Below, piece by piece: positions 17,091 through 25,455 of a stretch of DNA of 64,000 nt. Location: assembly GCA_035543015.1 (NCBI GenBank), contig DATKKG010000017.1, forward strand, positions 108,518-172,517, read 5' to 3'. The number at the start of each line of letters is the position of its first letter. The first letter of the stretch is position 1. Origin of the DNA: DATKKG01 sp035543015. GTDB taxonomy: Archaea; Thermoproteota; Nitrososphaeria; Conexivisphaerales; DTJL01. A program made the translations under genes and the position numbers. The notes beneath the pieces are model-generated. The model was not told the DNA's origin and did not search any database. It saw only the letters and a program-made list of their open reading frames with translations.

Positions 17091-17390
17091 ATGCGTGCCG
17101 TAGTGTACAACTCGAACACCGAGTACGAGCTAGGCGGCCCCGTGAAGCTGGTCCACGATCCCGTCTGCGGAGAGGCACTCAAGGTTGAGGGCTCCCTGGA
17201 AGCCTACACGGAGAGGATGACGATGGGGGCGGCGGCCTTCACGAAGAAGGTTGAGGAGATCCTCAGCTCGGACTTCGTGGACGTGGTCCACGTCCAGACC
17301 CCGGACCTTCATCAGGACGAGAACGTTCTCAGGGAGATACGAGGCCTCATCGAGCCGGCGGAAGGGGCTGCCAAGCCAGGGTCAGAATGA
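17091..17390 (+). CDS. Small protein of unknown function
   Basis: 99 residues from ATG 17091 (MRAVVYNSNTEYELGGP); the frame is also open to a TTG at 17037, which would add 18 residues of unlikely composition. Contains VHDPVCGEALKV, an acidic helix and VVHVQTPDLHQDENVL. Only a weak A-rich element (17058-17067) precedes it. No family recognised. The last nine bases overlap the end of convergent purB. Confidence 0.55.
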   Translation: MRAVVYNSNTEYELGGPVKLVHDPVCGEALKVEGSLEAYTERMTMGAAAFTKKVEEILSSDFVDVVHVQTPDLHQDENVLREIRGLIEPAEGAAKPGSE

Positions 17391-18806
17391 CGGGACGTGT
17401 TTCCTCGAAGCGTTCTCCGCTTCGGCTATGTCCGCCGCGGCCTGCCTGACCGCCAGGTCCACGAGCCGTGGGGCCAGCCCGAGGTACTCCTCCGGCTTCA
17501 GGGCCAGCAGCGGCCCGGCGTCGCCCTTTAGAGGGGAGCTTCTGACGGCTTCACGGAACTCCTTCAGGCTCATGGTCTTGCCCTTGAGCATGCCCATGAC
17601 GTCTTCGAACGCGCCCTCCCTACCCGCCTTCCTCAGAAGGAGCTGGAGCGCCTCGCCGAGGACCTCTGCATGGGCGTCGAGGTCCGCCTTCATGGCCTCG
17701 CCGTCGGCGTCCACCCGTCTCAGCCCCTTGGCCGTCTTCTTCGCGCTCAGCATGGAGTGCGCCAGGGCGACGCCGTAGTTGCGCTTCAGGGTCGTGTCCG
17801 ACAGATCGCGCTGCATCCTCGACATCTCGAGCTCCGAGCTGAGCGACTCCAGGAGCGAAGCGCCCAGCTTGGCGTTCCCTTCGCTGTTCTCGAAATCTAT
17901 GGGGTTCACCTTGTGAGGCATCGTCGAAGAGCCCACCTCGCCGTCGGCCCTTTTCAGCCTCAGGTAGCCCAGGGAGCAGTACAGCCACATGTCGACGTCG
18001 AGGTTCTGGACCACCCTGTCCGCGATGGAGATCCCGTCCAGCAGAGAGGAGATGTCGTCGTGAGGGAGGACCTGGGTCGTGAGGAGGACGGGCCGCAGGC
18101 CGAGTGACGAAACGAAGGACTCGCTGAACCGCACCCAGTCGACGTCCGGGAAGTTCACGTGCAGGGCGCTGAAGTTGCCCACGGCCCCGGTCAGCTTCCC
18201 GGGGTACTCGAAAGCTGAAAGGCTCCTGGCCAGCCTGGACAGCCTGACCAGGTAGTTCGCCAGCTCCTTGCCGAGGGTGGTGGGGGACGCCGGCTGCCCG
18301 TGGGTGTGGCCCAGCATCGGCTCAAGCTTCAGCTCGACGGCCATCTCCGAAAGGGTGCGGCATAGATCGGTCAGGGCCGGCAGGTACCCCTTTAGCACGG
18401 CGTCCTTCAGCATGAGCGAGTAGGAAATGTTGTTGACGTCGTCGCTGGTCAGCCCGAAATGTATGTACCTGCCCAGCTTGCCGTGCCCACCCCTCCTGCA
18501 GAGGTACTTCAGGTATTCGACCACGGCGACCACGTCATGGTTGACCTTCTCTTCGTACGCTTTGACCTCCTGCGCGGCCTGTTCGTCGAATCCTTTCAGG
18601 ACCTTCCTCAGGAACCTGATGTCGCCATCCGTCACTTCGACCCTGTCCCCCAGCTCGGAGGCGAAAGCCTCGAGGTACGAAACCTCGACCAGCAGCCTGT
18701 AACGGAACAGAGCGAACTCGGAGCAGTACTGAAACAGCCCGGACACTTCCTTGCGATAGCGACCGTCGATCGGGGAGATCTCGGACAGAGGGCTTGGGGC
18801 CGGCAC
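17382..18806 (-). CDS. purB: Adenylosuccinate lyase
   Basis: Splits adenylosuccinate to AMP and fumarate, and SAICAR to AICAR, in purine synthesis. 474 residues of the fumarase/aspartase family. N-terminal LSEISPIDGRYR, the catalytic-His block GHTHGQPASPTTLGKE (about 167-182) and the signature loop GSSTMPHKVNPIDFEN (about 292-307) are intact. It follows purA by one base on the same strand, so the two AMP-branch enzymes form an operon. Confidence 0.96.
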   Translation of the reverse strand: MPAPSPLSEISPIDGRYRKEVSGLFQYCSEFALFRYRLLVEVSYLEAFASELGDRVEVTDGDIRFLRKVLKGFDEQAAQEVKAYEEKVNHDVVAVVEYLKYLCRRGGHGKLGRYIHFGLTSDDVNNISYSLMLKDAVLKGYLPALTDLCRTLSEMAVELKLEPMLGHTHGQPASPTTLGKELANYLVRLSRLARSLSAFEYPGKLTGAVGNFSALHVNFPDVDWVRFSESFVSSLGLRPVLLTTQVLPHDDISSLLDGISIADRVVQNLDVDMWLYCSLGYLRLKRADGEVGSSTMPHKVNPIDFENSEGNAKLGASLLESLSSELEMSRMQRDLSDTTLKRNYGVALAHSMLSAKKTAKGLRRVDADGEAMKADLDAHAEVLGEALQLLLRKAGREGAFEDVMGMLKGKTMSLKEFREAVRSSPLKGDAGPLLALKPEEYLGLAPRLVDLAVRQAAADIAEAENASRKHVPSF

Positions 18807-18807
18807 C

Positions 18808-20097
18808 CTAGCTCAGCCTCACAATGTCGCTTCTGTCGGGCCCGTAGGAGACGTATCCGACCGGGCAGTCCACGACGTCCCTCATCGCTTCGACGAAGGT
18901 CAGCAGCTTCGCCGGCAGCGCGTAGGCCCCCTCCTTCCCGAGCTTCCTCCAGGATTCCGCGGTCAGGTCAGGCCAGCCTTCGAACTCCCTGTAGTGCGGC
19001 CGGCAGCGCCTGAGCGCAACGATAGACGACGGCGGTTCGGTCAGCGTCCTATCCCCGTCGAGGTAGCCGTCGCATACGAGGACCCTGTCAAGGCCCCCGA
19101 GGACGTCCACTTTGGTCAACACGAGCTCGGTGACCCCGCTGGCCCTTGCAGCATACTTCGCAGCCACCGCGTCGAACCAGCCGATGCGCCGCGGCCTGCC
19201 GGTCGTCGCCCCGTATTCCGCACCCTTCTTCCTCAGGGACTCGGCCATCTGGCCGCTTATCTCGGTGACGAACGGCCCGGCCCCGACGCGGGTGCAGTAC
19301 GCCTTCGCGACTCCCAGGACCGCCTCGATGCTCTGGCTGGGTACGCCGATCCCCGCTGGAGCGTACTGCGCGAGTGTGTGAGTCGCCGTGACGTACGGGT
19401 ACGTTCCGAAGTCCACGTCCAGGTAGAACCCCTGGGCTCCTTCGAGGAGCAGCTTCCCCCGCCTGGCCAGGATGTCGTTGGCGACCTTGGAGACGTCGGC
19501 GATGTAGGGCCTGATCCTCCCGGCCACCTCCTTCAGTCGGTCGAAGGAGTCCTTCGCTATGGTCTCGCCGTCCTCTCCGTAGACGCGAGTGAGGAGGGCG
19601 CGGTTCCAGGCTCCGAAGGTCTCGAAGGCCAGCTTCAGGGAGTCGTCGTCAGCTAGGTCCCCCACTCGGATCCCCGTCCGGGCCGCCCTGTCCGCATAGG
19701 TGGGCGAGATGCCCCGGAGGGTGCTGCCGATGGCAGACGACCCCCTCCTTCCCTCCTCGAGCCTGTCGCGGAACTTGTGTGGCCCCAGGGTGAGGTGGGC
19801 CCTGTCGCTGATCATCAGGTCGACTGGGACGTTGAGCGCGGCGACCTCCTCCAGCTCCTTCAGGAGGACCTCCGGGTCCACCACCACGCCGTTACCTATC
19901 AGGAGCTTCTTCCTCTGCAATACACCGGAAGGAAGGAGATGGAAGGCGAGCGTGGTGCCCGTCACGACGACGGTGTGCCCCGCGTTCGAGCCGCCGTTGA
20001 AACGAGCGACCGCGTCGAAGTTCCCGGCAAGGCTGTCGATGACCTTGCCCTTACCCTCGTCGCCCCACTGCAGCCCAACGATGACCGTTGCCGGCAA
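18808..20097 (-). CDS. purA: Adenylosuccinate synthetase
   Basis: Converts IMP, aspartate and GTP to adenylosuccinate. 429 residues with the N-terminal QWGDEGKGKVID P-loop, NAGHTV near 38-43, GSTLRGISPTYADRA (IMP site) and GRPRRIGWFDAVAAKY. Full length. A TATA-like TTAAGTTAAAAG about 30 bases upstream drives the purA-purB pair. Confidence 0.96.
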   Translation of the reverse strand: MPATVIVGLQWGDEGKGKVIDSLAGNFDAVARFNGGSNAGHTVVVTGTTLAFHLLPSGVLQRKKLLIGNGVVVDPEVLLKELEEVAALNVPVDLMISDRAHLTLGPHKFRDRLEEGRRGSSAIGSTLRGISPTYADRAARTGIRVGDLADDDSLKLAFETFGAWNRALLTRVYGEDGETIAKDSFDRLKEVAGRIRPYIADVSKVANDILARRGKLLLEGAQGFYLDVDFGTYPYVTATHTLAQYAPAGIGVPSQSIEAVLGVAKAYCTRVGAGPFVTEISGQMAESLRKKGAEYGATTGRPRRIGWFDAVAAKYAARASGVTELVLTKVDVLGGLDRVLVCDGYLDGDRTLTEPPSSIVALRRCRPHYREFEGWPDLTAESWRKLGKEGAYALPAKLLTFVEAMRDVVDCPVGYVSYGPDRSDIVRLS

Positions 20098-20163
20098 TAC
20101 AGCCCACTCTGTACCGTCGGCATCTTTTAACTTAATGATGACCCGCTCGCTTCAGGGAAGGCT

Positions 20164-21036
20164 TCAGCTCAAGCTGGCGGCGTCCACCTGCCTGCGGGAG
20201 CCGATCATGGCCATGGGCTGGCCGTTCCCCCGTCTGAAGCACGCCATGACCTCGGCGAGGACGCTTACCGCTATCTCCTGAGGAGTGGATGCTCCGATGT
20301 CGAGGCCCACCGGGGCGTGCACCCTGGCGGCGATCTGACCCTCGTCAAGGCCGACCTCCTTCGATACCCTGGACAGGATCGTCTGGACCCTGTGCCTGCT
20401 GCCTATCATGCCGACGTACCCGGCCCTCGTCTTCAGGGCGGCCGTCAGCGCGGGAGCGTCGTTCTTGTGCCTCGTCACTATAACGATGCCCGTGAGCTCG
20501 TCCACCTTCACGTTGTCGAGACCCTCGTCGTGGCGCGCTTTCACGAAGGTGGCCGAGGACGGCAGCTCGGTGGCCGGTGGTATCGGGTCCACAAGCGTGG
20601 TGCCCATCTCGAGGAAGTGGGCGAGCTCCACTATGGAGGTGGCCACCGCCCCCGAGCCTAGCACCACCAGCCTTATCCCTGGCTTCGATATCTCGACCAG
20701 CACGTCCACCTTGCCCCCGCAGAGCATCCCGACTCCCCCCGCCTCCTGCTCTTCAAGAAGCATCGAGCGCACCGCGACCGAGCCATCCGACCCTCCCCTC
20801 TCTCCGGCGCCCTTCTCCCTCTCCTTGGCGAGCATCTGAAGCGCCATGTCGACGGCGTCGTTCTCGAGGCAGTCGCCGCCGATGGTCCCTATCCTGGAGC
20901 CATCTTCGAGGACCGCCATCTTGGCGCCCAGCCCTCTCGGGCTTGAGCCCCTGCAGGCGATGACCGTGATGGTGGCGAAGTATTCTCCCCTGGCCGACAG
21001 TTCGGCCATCTTACCGTAGAGATCGGTAGCTCGCAC
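20164..21036 (-). CDS. XdhC/CoxI-family Moco maturation factor
   Basis: 290 residues. The XdhC_CoxI domain opens with CRGSSPRGLGAKMAV and IGTIGGDCLENDAV; a Rossmann-like XdhC_C domain starts near residue 120 (RLVVLGSGAVATSIVELA) and ends with VHAPVGLDIGASTPQEIAVS, the family's most conserved block. These proteins bind and load mature (often sulfurated) Moco into xanthine dehydrogenase-type enzymes, so this likely serves the hydroxylase at 0-4 kb although it lies 16 kb away. GTG start. Confidence 0.9.
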   Translation of the reverse strand: MRATDLYGKMAELSARGEYFATITVIACRGSSPRGLGAKMAVLEDGSRIGTIGGDCLENDAVDMALQMLAKEREKGAGERGGSDGSVAVRSMLLEEQEAGGVGMLCGGKVDVLVEISKPGIRLVVLGSGAVATSIVELAHFLEMGTTLVDPIPPATELPSSATFVKARHDEGLDNVKVDELTGIVIVTRHKNDAPALTAALKTRAGYVGMIGSRHRVQTILSRVSKEVGLDEGQIAARVHAPVGLDIGASTPQEIAVSVLAEVMACFRRGNGQPMAMIGSRRQVDAASLS

Positions 21037-21159
21037 GACTTGTTCGACTACGAACCCCCCACGGCTTCCTATATCCTTAGTGCGAGTTTCCTCGGTTGGC
21101 CGCCGCGGAGCGGAGAGCTAGCCTTTATTAGTTCCACAGACAATTCCTGTAGGCTCTTC

Positions 21160-21849
21160 TTGAAGTTCATCAGGCCTTCCTACGACGAAATAAGGGAGGA
21201 CTCCCTGAAGCTCTTCAACTCGATAAGGGAAAGCGGCTGGTCGCCCGACCTCAACATAGGGGTCGGGAGGGGCGGGCTCTTCGTGCTCAGATGCCTCCAG
21301 GATTTCTACGCGGCCGGAGGGGTCAAGATCCCCTACGTCGTGCCGGCGGTCGAGAGGTACCGCGGGATAGACTCGACGGGCGCCATCCGCATCACCCGTC
21401 TTAGACGAGAGGATGTCGAGGGGAGGAAGGTGCTCGTCGTCGACGACGTCTCGGACCAGGGGGACTCCCTGAAGGCCCTCGTGGAGGTCATCAGACGCTA
21501 CGGGGCCTCCGGCATACGCACCGCCACGGTGCACTTCAAGCCCTGGTCGAAGCTGCGCCCCGACTTCTTCGTCCTTGAGACAGACGCCTGGATCATATAT
21601 CCCTGGGAGCTCTACGAATCAATACGCCTGATACTCGAAAAGGGGGCGGCCGGCACGCCGGAGGAGGCATTCGCGGAGCTCTCGAAGCGAGCCGGAATCA
21701 GCGTCAGGGAGTACTCGGCCTTCTGCCACATTGCCTTGGACTCCGAGGCGCTGCCGTCGGCGCTGGTGCGCCGCATGAGAGAGGTCCGCGACCTCTACCG
21801 TGGGCACAATCGAGAAGTGCAAAAGTCTTTTAACGCGAAGAAAAGATAG
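21160..21849 (+). CDS. Phosphoribosyltransferase-like protein
   Basis: 229 residues. The PRPP-binding motif KVLVVDDVSDQGDSLKALV (about 90-108) follows the R5P-loop pattern of type I phosphoribosyltransferases, and NIGVGRGGLFVLR (about 27-39) provides the PPi loop. The substrate is not clear; a C-terminal helical extension (about 160-229) is unusual, and xanthine/guanine PRT-like is one option. TTG 21160 is chosen because a TATA-like TTTATTAG (21124-21131) lies about 32 bases upstream; the frame runs open to 21040 through the promoter. Confidence 0.8.
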   Translation: MKFIRPSYDEIREDSLKLFNSIRESGWSPDLNIGVGRGGLFVLRCLQDFYAAGGVKIPYVVPAVERYRGIDSTGAIRITRLRREDVEGRKVLVVDDVSDQGDSLKALVEVIRRYGASGIRTATVHFKPWSKLRPDFFVLETDAWIIYPWELYESIRLILEKGAAGTPEEAFAELSKRAGISVREYSAFCHIALDSEALPSALVRRMREVRDLYRGHNREVQKSFNAKKR

Positions 21850-21872
21850 GAAGGGAACGGTGAAGCCGACCC

Positions 21873-22151
21873 TTGGTCAAGAGGAAGTTCACGATAGATA
21901 CGGGCGCTGAGAAGGTCGAAATCGAAGGATACGACTACCAGAAGGTGGCTGTCCGGTACCTCATGAAGAGGAGGCGCTCCCTCCTGTCGACCAGGGACCC
22001 CTCAAAGGTCGAGGTCCTGTGGGAGAAGCTCCCCAAGGCCGTCGAGGTCATCGGAACTAGGGAGTCGAAGAAGTACTCGGTGGACTGGAAGCGCGTGGGT
22101 GAGGAGGAGTTCCAGGGCGCCAGGTTCGTTTTCACACTGAAGGAGATCTAG
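21873..22151 (+). CDS. Small basic protein, unknown function
   Basis: 92 residues from TTG 21873 (MVKRKFTIDTGAEKVEIEGYDY). Alternating strands and a basic central stretch (YLMKRRRSLLS) suggest a small beta-rich, possibly nucleic-acid-binding protein. It follows the phosphoribosyltransferase gene by 23 bases, probably in the same transcript. No family recognised. Confidence 0.6.
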   Translation: MVKRKFTIDTGAEKVEIEGYDYQKVAVRYLMKRRRSLLSTRDPSKVEVLWEKLPKAVEVIGTRESKKYSVDWKRVGEEEFQGARFVFTLKEI

Positions 22152-22174
22152 GCCGAACTGCCGTCTTTGTTTCT

Positions 22175-22693
22175 CTATGGAGCCCCCAGCCCGGGGCCCG
22201 GCCTTCGTGGGGGGTTTCCCTCCACGACCCCCTCGCTGTTCTGGTACCGCCCTTCGTAGCCCCTGGACGCGGGGTACGACTCATGAAAGAGGATGTGCCA
22301 GAACCTCTCGCCCTTGGCGAGCGACGTGGGGTAGGGCGGAGAATGGACCTGAAGCGTCAACCTCCCGGTGTAGCCCGCGTCCACCACCGTCCCGGGGATG
22401 AGGAAGCCCCGGCGGGCGTAGGTGCTCCTAAGGTTGACGTGGGCGACCATATCCTTCGGCATTCCCAGCCTTTCGAGGGTCAGAAGGAGCACGACGGAGC
22501 TGGCCGGAAGCTCTAGCGAACGGGAGAACTCCACCTTCTTGGAAGCGTACTCCGGGCCCGGAAGGATGAAGACGGCCTCCCCCCCGATGCGAAGGTCGAG
22601 GCCGTTGGGGGTGAGGCATCCCCCGTCGAAGGGCTCCACCTTCAGCGAGCCATCTCCGACTCGTTTCGCGATCTGGGCGTCCGAAAGGATCAA
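22175..22693 (-). CDS. dCTP deaminase/dUTPase-like protein (Dcd family)
   Basis: 172 residues from a TTG start (MILSDAQIAKRV), supported by a TATA (GCTTTAATC, about 22719-22727 leftward) about 30 bases upstream. Family blocks: LTPNGLDLRIGG, NLRSTYARRGFLIPG (the Ser and Arg of the active site), VVDAGYTGRLTLQV and GERFWHILF. Dcd enzymes have a catalytic Glu in the G-x-hydrophobic-T-L-E motif; here that position is Gln115 (LTLQV). This may be a divergent or non-deaminating member, such as a dUTPase or an inactive paralogue. The C-terminus is Gly/Pro-rich. Confidence 0.8.
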   Translation of the reverse strand: MILSDAQIAKRVGDGSLKVEPFDGGCLTPNGLDLRIGGEAVFILPGPEYASKKVEFSRSLELPASSVVLLLTLERLGMPKDMVAHVNLRSTYARRGFLIPGTVVDAGYTGRLTLQVHSPPYPTSLAKGERFWHILFHESYPASRGYEGRYQNSEGVVEGNPPRRPGPGLGAP

Positions 22694-22820
22694 AGGCGCA
22701 GATGGATGGAAGAAGGGACGATTAAAGCGTGGCGCCCTCCCGAGGCCGCTCACCTCATCAAGTTCTAGTGGACTAGAACTGAGCCTGCGGAAGTTCTAGT
22801 CCCGCTCTAGAGCGACCCCC

Positions 22821-22830
22821 ATTAAATACC
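22821..22830 (+). promoter_or_regulatory. TATA box of the surface-protein gene
   Basis: ATTAAATACC predicts transcription from about 22850, giving a short leader that includes GGAGG (22853-22857). Confidence 0.6.
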
Positions 22831-22866
22831 CTCTTGGCAGAGGACTCGGCAAGGAGGTAAAGGCAA

Positions 22867-23946
22867 ACGGACCTCAAACGCGCAACGGCGGCGATCGCGA
22901 TCGTCGCCCTCATTTCAGTGTCAGCGTTCGCGGTATACGGCAGCACAGCACAGGCAAAGGGCAACAACTCGATGCAGAACAGGATGAATCAGCTGAAGAA
23001 CTTCGGTATGAGGTACTCTTTCTGGAACTCGGTCTTCAACACTGGCTTCGCGACGGTGCAGTCAGTGCAGACCAACAACAGCAAGGCAGTGTTCTACCTT
23101 CAGATAAAGAACAGCGGGTTCCCCACCATCCTGACCGCACAGCTTAACTCGACAGTCGACCCCAACGTCGACTACACCAACAGGACCACCGATTGGGTTG
23201 GCGGGCTCCTGAGCCTAAGACAGCTGGTCGAATACACGGACAGCAACGGCGACGGCATGTACAATCCCAGCAATGACACAGCCCTTCAGGTGGTCAACCT
23301 GAGCTCTCTGACTTGGGCCCTGGGATACCAATCCATCACATCCACTTCTGGATCCAGCGGCTACAACATCACCCTGACAGCCAACTACAAGGGAGCGACA
23401 TTCGAAGTCATAGCCCAGGTGTACAACACCGGGGTGACCCTCAGCAACGGCATACCGGTCTCACCTTCCGAAGTCAAGGTCGACTTCATCTTCAACAACT
23501 TCCCGTGGAACAGCACTTCCAGTAGGCTCGCTCTGATCTCAGCCTTCGGCGGAGTCTCCGGTTCCAAGCAGGTCACACGCACCGACAGCGAGACGTACGC
23601 CGTGGCCTACAATAATGCGTTCGCCTACTTCACCTGGAGCAGCACCGCCACGGTGGACGGCAACTCGGTCAACGTCGTCGCCTTCCAGAACAACACGAAC
23701 GCCCTGCACCTCGTCGAGCTGAACTATCCTCACGGAACCGACATCTCCCATGACCCGATCATAGGGGTCGGCTCAGGGACCCTGCAGGATGTCCCCTCCC
23801 TTGCTCCGTCCACGTCAACCTCAGCAGCCTCCAGTGCGCTGCCGGGGCTCTACTTCATGGTAGCGACGGCCGTGGTGGTCCTGGGAGCCGCAGCGATGAC
23901 ACTGCTCGCACGAAAGAGAATGGTGGAGCCTAAGCTTCAGTTCTGA
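22867..23946 (+). CDS. Secreted, membrane-anchored surface protein with non-canonical start codon
   Basis: About 359 residues. A signal peptide is clear (basic KR, then ATAAIAIVALISVSAFAVY, and an A-Q-A-like cleavage site), followed by an Asn/Ser/Thr-rich beta-type ectodomain with many N-glycosylation sequons and a Ca-binding-like DSNGDGMYNP, a Ser/Thr stalk and a C-terminal membrane helix (about 325-349) with an ARKRMVEP stop-transfer end. In this frame no ATG, GTG or TTG exists between stop TAA 22858-22860 and GTG 22918, which lies within the signal peptide. A GGAGG at 22853-22857 points to ACG 22867 (or CTC 22873) as the start. Probable envelope protein; no family named. Confidence 0.75.
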   Translation, partial: TDLKRATAAIAIVALISVSAFAVYGSTAQAKGNNSMQNRMNQLKNFGMRYSFWNSVFNTGFATVQSVQTNNSKAVFYLQIKNSGFPTILTAQLNSTVDPNVDYTNRTTDWVGGLLSLRQLVEYTDSNGDGMYNPSNDTALQVVNLSSLTWALGYQSITSTSGSSGYNITLTANYKGATFEVIAQVYNTGVTLSNGIPVSPSEVKVDFIFNNFPWNSTSSRLALISAFGGVSGSKQVTRTDSETYAVAYNNAFAYFTWSSTATVDGNSVNVVAFQNNTNALHLVELNYPHGTDISHDPIIGVGSGTLQDVPSLAPSTSTSAASSALPGLYFMVATAVVVLGAAAMTLLARKRMVEPKLQF

Positions 23947-24082
23947 AGCCCCTCCACCAACTCCTTCTTTCTTCGCTTCATTTGGCGCCCAGCGTTGGCT
24001 CCGCTTCTGCGACGTCAAGATAGATGGAGAAACTTAGAAACCTGAAGAAATGCTGATGAAAACGGTAGTTCGCTGGATAGGA

Positions 24083-24123
24083 ATAGGCTCCGCAGAAGCC
24101 TATACAGCATCCTCTAAGCGAGG
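24083..24123. other. Two short hairpins in a convergent intergenic region
   Basis: ATAGGCT (24083-24089) pairs with AGCCTAT (24097-24103) around a 7-base loop, and CCTC (24111-24114) pairs with GAGG (24120-24123). The region (23947-24150) lies between the ends of two converging genes and holds no ORF; the hairpins may be terminators or part of a small RNA. The T-rich CTCCTTCTTTCTTCGCTTCATTT just after the surface-protein stop may help end that transcript. Confidence 0.3.
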
Positions 24124-24150
24124 TTGCTGTGAAAGGATGTCTTCTCTACT

Positions 24151-24288
24151 TTAACCGATGCTGAGAACGCCACCGACGGCGTCCTGGAGGATCTTCTGGA
24201 CCGGTACGCCCAGAGCGGCCGCGACGGCTACCGCGGCAACGGCAGATCCTGCTACAGCAATGGCCAACATCTTCTCATTCTTCTCCAA
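24151..24288 (-). CDS. 45-residue hydrophobic small protein
   Basis: An ORF of 45 codons: TTG start at 24286-24288, TAA at 24151-24153. A charged start (MEKNEKM) precedes a long Ala/Val-rich hydrophobic stretch (LAIAVAGSAVAAVAVAAALG) and an amphipathic end (VPVQKILQDAVGGVLSIG). A GGTGG lies 9-13 bases upstream and a TATA-like AACTTATCT (24326-24334) about 42 bases upstream gives a leader of about 16 bases. Looks like a small membrane peptide; third-position GC matches neighbours. Function unknown. Confidence 0.5.
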   Translation of the reverse strand: MEKNEKMLAIAVAGSAVAAVAVAAALGVPVQKILQDAVGGVLSIG

Positions 24289-24404
24289 CGAACATTCCAC
24301 CGGCAGTATACATGATGTACTCGTAGATAAGTTTTTCCTTTTTGGTAAAGCGTCAACTCGCCCTGCACGAAATCATCGTCATTATGTGCATTTTGTTTAC
24401 TTTT

Positions 24405-25205
24405 TTATATCGGATGTGGATGTTGGTTTGCTTCCCTCACCCAGTAGGTGTCGCTTTCGTTGCCCTTGAGCTGGCAGGCGACCTCTTCTGCCATGACGGG
24501 CCGTCCGGTGATGAAGGCCAAAGCCCCCGACACTATCCCCTTCGCCAGGTCGCATAGGACCGGGCTGCATGGAAGCGTCGGGTTGTCAAGGATCAGGAAG
24601 TTCCTGACCTTGATCTCGGCTTCGAAGGGCTCCTCCCTGAAGTGACTGGTGGAAATCACCCCAAGACCGGATGCCTTGAAGGCCTTCACGAAGAGGTCGA
24701 CGGACTCGCCCCAGTTCGTGACCCCCGTCGTCTTCCTCAGAAAGCTGGCAAGTTCGTATCCCAGCTGGTAACCCGAGTTGTACACGATCACCCTCGCCGG
24801 GCCCAGGCCGAGGACCTTCTCGAGGGTGGCGTAGGACGAATAGACCGCGTTGGCGGAGAAGATGAGAGCCCTCTGGCTTCCAGAGGACAGAGGATACATG
24901 AAGACGTCAACATAGCTGTTCTCGTGCTTGACGTCGAAGACGTCCTCTAGGGCCTTGATCTTCGATGTTATCTCATCGACCAAGGCACTAGAGGTGCAGG
25001 CGACAAAGACGGCGAAGTAGCCTTTGTCGCCCTCCGTGAAGATTTGGCCCTTCAGCACGTTGACCCCATGTTCGGCCAGTATGGTGGTTATGTGGTTCAG
25101 CGCCCCAGGCGCGTTCCTAAGCGTTATGTACATCTCGTAGATCTGCGCACCTTTCTGCGGTTCCTGAACCCAATATACTGGCTTTCCGGTAGCGTCGGCG
25201 GACAT
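24405..25205 (-). CDS. ACT-domain plus V4R (4-vinyl reductase-like) regulatory protein
   Basis: 266 residues. Residues about 20-90 form an ACT domain (YEMYITLRNAPGALNHITTI), which usually binds amino acids or similar ligands. The rest is V4R-like: YATLEKVLGLGPARVIVYNSG (about 127-147), YQLGYELASFL, then SGALAFITGRPVMAEEVACQLKGN, a close match to the V4R end motif (E-x-x-C-x-x-K-G). The second Cys of the usual C-x-x-G-...-C zinc or ligand pair is absent. A similar architecture is used as a sensor in archaeal regulators. The following regulator genes suggest a sensing region. A TATA (GGTTATAAGGA) 31 bases upstream sets the ATG. Confidence 0.75.
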   Translation of the reverse strand: MSADATGKPVYWVQEPQKGAQIYEMYITLRNAPGALNHITTILAEHGVNVLKGQIFTEGDKGYFAVFVACTSSALVDEITSKIKALEDVFDVKHENSYVDVFMYPLSSGSQRALIFSANAVYSSYATLEKVLGLGPARVIVYNSGYQLGYELASFLRKTTGVTNWGESVDLFVKAFKASGLGVISTSHFREEPFEAEIKVRNFLILDNPTLPCSPVLCDLAKGIVSGALAFITGRPVMAEEVACQLKGNESDTYWVREANQHPHPI

Positions 25206-25352
25206 CCTCTTACCAATACCCCCATAGATACCCTATCCTTATAACCTTTTACCTGATGGTATATAGTCTTGTTGTTATTAGGAAACCAATTGCCCAAGTC
25301 GATTAGCATTTTCCCAAAGCCGGGCGGGGGTAAGTTGGCCGATGACGAACCG

Positions 25353-25364
25353 GCGATATATACC
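25353..25364 (+). promoter_or_regulatory. TATA box upstream of the winged-helix membrane protein
   Basis: GGCGATATATAC is a strong archaeal TATA; predicted transcription near 25388 would give a leader of about 68 bases before ATG 25456. Shared region with the divergent ACT-V4R gene. Confidence 0.4.
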
Positions 25365-25455
25365 GTTCAGACAATCAGCATACGGTCCGCCCTCCCCGGT
25401 GTCGCACCTTTAGGGTTTTAGCAAACTGGCATGATGAGACGCGGCTCCCTCCCCC

